From assembly GCF_030209375.1 (NCBI RefSeq), contig NZ_JARVSC010000003.1:620001-684000 (forward strand): 64,000 bases of DNA, in the 5' to 3' direction. Origin of the DNA: Plantibacter sp. ME-Dv--P-122b. Lineage in GTDB: Bacteria > Actinomycetota > Actinomycetes > Actinomycetales > Microbacteriaceae. The notes beneath the pieces were generated by a model, which saw only the letters and a program-made list of their open reading frames with translations, made no database searches and was not told the DNA's origin. Below are positions 61,126 to 64,000 of this stretch, in pieces. The position numbers were made by a program, and so were the translations under genes. Within the stretch, counting starts at the first letter, position 1; the number at the start of each line of letters is the position of its first letter.

Positions 61126-61196
61126 GGGGTTCGAATCCCCCATTCTCCGCCAGCTCCACCACGAACGCCCCGCCTCGCGCGGGGCGTTCTGCGTTT
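61126..61196 (+). repeat. Duplicated 3' end of the tRNA-Ser gene with its terminator
   Basis: The 71 bp from 61014 (T-arm, acceptor 3' strand, CCA and hairpin terminator) recur 112 bp downstream with only a few changes in the loop and at the left edge. The rest of the tRNA is missing from the copy. Such a half-copy is the mark left by site-specific integration into a tRNA gene (attL/attR) or by slippage. No integrase is present nearby. Confidence 0.85.
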
Positions 61197-61226
61197 CCGG
61201 AGTCAACCCAAGTGACGTATTCCCGT

Positions 61227-61395
61227 GGCGCCAGCGCGGTGCGCTGACGCGAGCGCGGGTCACTCGCGTGAGCGCGGGTCTCCGGAGGGGCGCGGTCAGG
61301 GCTGTGCCCCGCGCCCGCGCCGAATGAACCCATCTCGGCTCAGCGCACCGCGCTGGCGCCGATTCCGCCCCTCTCACGTCAGCGCACCGCGCCGG
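61227..61395. repeat. Inverted-repeat element A, upstream of marR
   Basis: Perfect 21-bp arms at 61227-61247 and 61340-61360 (GCCAGCGCGGTGCGCTGA core) flank about 90 bp rich in GAGCGCGGGT blocks. A further partial copy of the arm follows at about 61377-61395. The related element B is at 63654-63820. The gap 61041-61451 otherwise contains only the tRNA remnant and the MarR promoter. Confidence 0.85.
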
Positions 61396-61415
61396 GCGAG
61401 AGAATCATTCGAGGG

Positions 61416-61450
61416 TTGACAGTTAGAAGTCAAAGCATTAGCGTTCTAAC
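61416..61450 (+). promoter_or_regulatory. MarR promoter with overlapping operator, probable leaderless message
   Basis: TTGACA (61416-61421), 17 bp and TAGCGT (61439-61444) form a promoter whose start site would fall at or next to the ATG at 61452. Arms GTTAGAA (61422-61428) and TTCTAAC (61444-61450) make a symmetric site across the spacer and -10, as expected for an autorepressing MarR protein. The combination is inference from sequence. Confidence 0.7.
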
Positions 61451-61451
61451 C

Positions 61452-61895
61452 ATGGACGACGGAACACCCACCCTCAGCAGCACACTCGAACTGGTCCGCT
61501 GGATCGGGTGGGCACAGCGCAAGGCCGGCGAGGACTGGATCCGAGCGCGCGAGCTCAGTCACGAACAGGCCTTCGTCCTCGGCCACCTCGTCCGGCAGCC
61601 AGGATCGATCCAACGCGACATCGCCGAGGTGAGCCGAACGAGCGCCGCCAGCGTCTCGAGCCTTCTGCAGGGACTCGAACGCCGAGGCCTCGTCGAACGT
61701 CGCACGGAGGACGGAAACGCGCGCACCAAGCGCGTCTACGCCACCCAGCTCGGCACCGACCTCATCGCCGGGTTCGAGACCGCGATGGCCGAGGCCGACG
61801 ACATCATCCTCACCCCGTTGGACCAGAGCGAACGCGACACCCTGCACGCTCTGCTCACGAAGCTCACGGCGCACCTGCCGCAGCCGACCCGCTGA
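61452..61895 (+). CDS. MarR-family transcriptional regulator
   Basis: A 147-residue winged helix-turn-helix regulator. The HTH core reads QRDIAEVSRTSAASVSSLLQ (residues about 56-75), then RRGLVERRTEDGNARTKRVY, the beta-wing typical of MarR proteins. Flanking helices form the dimer interface (LSSTLELVRWIGWAQ and LLTKLTAHL). The ATG at 61452 lies about seven bases after the -10 element, so translation may be leaderless. It is followed 234 bp downstream by a MATE efflux pump, which it probably represses. The gap between them shows no gene. Confidence 0.92.
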   Translation: MDDGTPTLSSTLELVRWIGWAQRKAGEDWIRARELSHEQAFVLGHLVRQPGSIQRDIAEVSRTSAASVSSLLQGLERRGLVERRTEDGNARTKRVYATQLGTDLIAGFETAMAEADDIILTPLDQSERDTLHALLTKLTAHLPQPTR

Positions 61896-62129
61896 TCACC
61901 GCTCGGGGAACCCGAGCCCCCTGACCACGCGCCGGGACCACTCGCCGCGTCATTCACCGATCGCCGCACACCATGGTGATCGCGGATGCCACGACGGCGC
62001 TGTCCGTCGCGCCCGGACGCCCGCTGAGCCGTTCCGCTCGGCCCGCACCGGACGACCACCCCATCACCGACCCCTCGCCGCGCCGGCGCTCATCGTCGCG
62101 CCCGGAACCTGCCCGAAACGGAGCCTGCC

Positions 62130-63647
62130 ATGCACCCCGAAGACCACACCGATCCCACAACCGGAACCCCGAGCCCCACCGACACCGCGCCATCGACCAC
62201 CTCCGCACCCGCGACCACCTCCGCACCGTCGGCCGCCTCTGCGGATGCCGTGGGCAGCAACCGCTGGTACCTCTCGACCGCCCCGATCATCCGAGCGCTG
62301 ATTCACCTGTGCGTCCCGATGGCAGCGGCCCTGGTCGTCAGCGCCGTCTACAACCTCATCAACGCGGGCGTCGTCGGCTCGCTGCACGACACCACCCTGC
62401 TCGCCGCGATCACGCTCGGAGCCCCAATCCTCGGACTGATCATGGCCATCGGCGACCTGTTCGGCGTCGGTGGCGGCGCGCTCATCTCCAGACTCCTGGG
62501 CGCCTCCGAACACGACCCGGCACAGGCCGCGGACATCAAACGGGCCGCCTCCTTCTCCGTCTGGGGCGCGTTCCTCGCCGGCGCCGTGCTCGGCGGGATC
62601 GGTCTCCTGTTCCTCGGCCCGCTCGTGTCGCTGCTCGGCGCGGACGCGGTCACCGCCCCGGCGACCTCGGCGTTCATCGGCGTCATGCTCGTGTTCGTCC
62701 CCGTCATGGCGACCGCGTTCTGCCTGGAACAGCTCGTGCGGGCCGAGGGTGCCGCCCGTCAGGTGATGATCGCCCTCATCGCGTCGGCCGTGGCGAACCT
62801 CGTCCTCGATCTCGTCTTCATCCTCGGCTTCGGCTGGGGCGTCGCCGGTGCGGCGCTCGCGATGGGCCTGGCGAACCTCGGTGTCCTCGTCTACTTCGTG
62901 GCGTGGTTGCAGCGCAACAGCGAGCACGTCAGCCTGGCACCGCGCTGGTTCACCCTGTCGCCGACGATCCTCAAGCCGGTCCTCGGTGTCGGGGTCAGCA
63001 CGCTCCTGCAGTCGGGGTTCCTCATCGTCACCGCGCTCGTGTTGAACACCCTGGCCGCGGCCTACGGAGACGCCCCGCTCGCCGCCATGGGCGTCGCGGT
63101 CCGGATCGCCCAGGTACCCGAGTTCCTGGTCATGGGCGTCACCTTCGGGGTACTCCCCCTCCTCGCCTACTCGTTCGGCAAGGGCGACGGCGCGCGCCTC
63201 CGGTCGGCTCTCCGAGCCTCGGCACTCACGGTCGGTGGGATCTCGGTCCTCTTCGCCGGCGTCGTCTTCGTCCTGCGCGAGCCGATCGTCTCCGCGTTCA
63301 TCGCCGACCCCGCCGTCCTCGGGCTCGGCGTCACGATCCTCGTCGCCCAGCTCACCGCGATGATCGCCAACGGGTTCACCGGGCTCATCACCTCGCTCTT
63401 CCAAGCGACCGGGCGAGCACTCGCCGTGGCGGTCATGGCCGTCACCCAGGGCGTGCTGTTCGTTCCGATCGTCCTCCTCGGCAACCTGTGGTTCGGACTC
63501 GATGGCATCGTCTGGTCGCTCACGGTCACCGAGGTCATCGTCTTCCTGGTCGGGGTCCTGCTCTGGCTCGGCTCGCGGAGCGCGATCGACCGAGGGCTCG
63601 CAGCCGGCTCCCCTGAACGTGCCGACGCCCAACTCGCCGACGCCTGA
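62130..63647 (+). CDS. MATE family efflux transporter
   Basis: A 505-residue multidrug or metabolite exporter of the DinF/NorM superfamily, driven by H+ or Na+. A Ser/Thr/Pro-rich N-terminal tail of about 45 residues precedes twelve hydrophobic segments. The two symmetrical halves begin with LIHLCVPMAAALVVSAVYNL and ILKPVLGVGVSTLLQSGF. ATG at 62130 follows GGAG. Paired with a MarR regulator it probably confers resistance to a toxic compound. The substrate cannot be read from sequence. Confidence 0.92.
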   Translation: MHPEDHTDPTTGTPSPTDTAPSTTSAPATTSAPSAASADAVGSNRWYLSTAPIIRALIHLCVPMAAALVVSAVYNLINAGVVGSLHDTTLLAAITLGAPILGLIMAIGDLFGVGGGALISRLLGASEHDPAQAADIKRAASFSVWGAFLAGAVLGGIGLLFLGPLVSLLGADAVTAPATSAFIGVMLVFVPVMATAFCLEQLVRAEGAARQVMIALIASAVANLVLDLVFILGFGWGVAGAALAMGLANLGVLVYFVAWLQRNSEHVSLAPRWFTLSPTILKPVLGVGVSTLLQSGFLIVTALVLNTLAAAYGDAPLAAMGVAVRIAQVPEFLVMGVTFGVLPLLAYSFGKGDGARLRSALRASALTVGGISVLFAGVVFVLREPIVSAFIADPAVLGLGVTILVAQLTAMIANGFTGLITSLFQATGRALAVAVMAVTQGVLFVPIVLLGNLWFGLDGIVWSLTVTEVIVFLVGVLLWLGSRSAIDRGLAAGSPERADAQLADA

Positions 63648-63653
63648 CGGACT

Positions 63654-63820
63654 GCCAGCGCGGTGCGCTGACGTGAGCGCGGGTCACACGCGTGGGCGCG
63701 GGTCTCCGGAGGGCCGCGCCCACGTCCCTGGCCCGCGCTCACGCCGATTGCAGCGATCTCACGTCGGCGCACCGCGCCGGCACCCACACCACCGCGCTCG
63801 GGTCAGCGCACCGCGCTGGC
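63654..63820. repeat. Inverted-repeat element B, downstream of the MATE gene
   Basis: Perfect 19-bp arms GCCAGCGCGGTGCGCTGAC at 63654-63672 and its complement at 63802-63820 enclose about 130 bp that share GAGCGCGGGTCAC and GGGTCTCCGGAGGG blocks with element A. An inner arm-like copy lies near 63761-63780. The two elements bracket the MarR-MATE pair. Confidence 0.85.
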
Positions 63821-63856
63821 GACACCCCACTGAGCGTGGAGGCCGTCCCAGGAGCA

Positions 63857-64000
63857 TCAGACCGCCGAAGCACCCGGCAGCACGCGCATCACCGCGTTCT
63901 CGATGAGCACCCCACGGCGCTCGACCCGCTGCTCGCGGACGACGACGAAGCCGTGGCGCTCGAACACCGGCTGCGCCGTCCGACTCGCCTGCACGGTCAC
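63857..64000 (-). CDS. GNAT-family N-acetyltransferase, C-terminal part
   Basis: The last 47 codons of a gene that begins beyond the window. The peptide TAQPVFERHGFVVVREQRVE, then RRGVLIENAVMRVL, matches the final strands of GNAT acetyltransferases, where FYE/FERHGF precedes the closing beta-strand. The acetyl-CoA binding motif should lie in the missing part. The substrate is unknown. It converges on the MATE gene with element B between them. Confidence 0.82.
   Translation of the reverse strand: MTVQASRTAQPVFERHGFVVVREQRVERRGVLIENAVMRVLPGASAV

Overview
The window comes from a high-GC actinobacterium, most likely of the family Microbacteriaceae. The support is G/C-rich third positions, many ATGA/GTGA/TGATG translational overlaps, GTG starts, an actinobacterial SRP RNA, choice-of-anchor G and SipW-type surface proteins, and many copies of a dispersed element built on CCCTGAGCCTGTCGAAGGG. 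The genus is inference; Plantibacter- or Curtobacterium-like relatives are plausible. The window opens inside a DeoR-type regulator and ends inside a GNAT acetyltransferase, both on the minus strand.

Layout. (1) 0.5-2.5 kb: a DUF5819/HTTM membrane pair resembling SdpA/SdpB, with copies of the dispersed element inside the DUF5819 reading frame. (2) 2.6-17.2 kb: a cell-surface block. It holds a 2635-residue LPXTG adhesin (choice-of-anchor G head, 20 Ig-like modules, Asp/Ala-rich segment), a divergent AAA-LuxR regulator, then two SipW-type secreted proteins, a SipW peptidase fused to an LPXTG surface domain, and a third exported protein. (3) 17.2-23.8 kb: a LacI regulator with a perfect 20-bp operator-like palindrome, two ABC sugar permeases, a lipoprotein binding protein and a GH2 glycosidase. 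(4) 23.8-29 kb: two CPBP membrane proteases, small membrane and acidic proteins, an LAXTG protein and a DUF4012 protein. (5) 29.1-43.6 kb: an exopolysaccharide cluster with tyrosine kinase, tyrosine phosphatase, priming transferase, five glycosyltransferases, polymerase, flippase and an AT-richer acyltransferase. (6) 43.7-53.8 kb: a Tat-exported phospholipase C-like phosphoesterase, a DUF222/HNH protein, pta-ackA and an LAXTG Ig-like protein. (7) 54-60.8 kb: SRP RNA, an NAD(P)-binding SDR, and a MoxR/DUF58/transglutaminase operon. (8) 60.9-64 kb: tRNA-Ser(GGA) with a duplicated 3' end, and a MarR-MATE pair flanked by related inverted-repeat elements.

The genes fit a plant- or surface-associated cell investing in its envelope: sortase-anchored adhesins, a SipW-processed extracellular protein system, a capsule/EPS machine under kinase/phosphatase control, and uptake plus cleavage of glycosides. 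No sortase gene, ABC ATPase, transposase, prophage or CRISPR array was seen. The best candidates for something undescribed are the SipW-LPXTG fusion operon with its neighbouring regulator and giant adhesin, and the SdpAB-like pair without a recognisable toxin gene.
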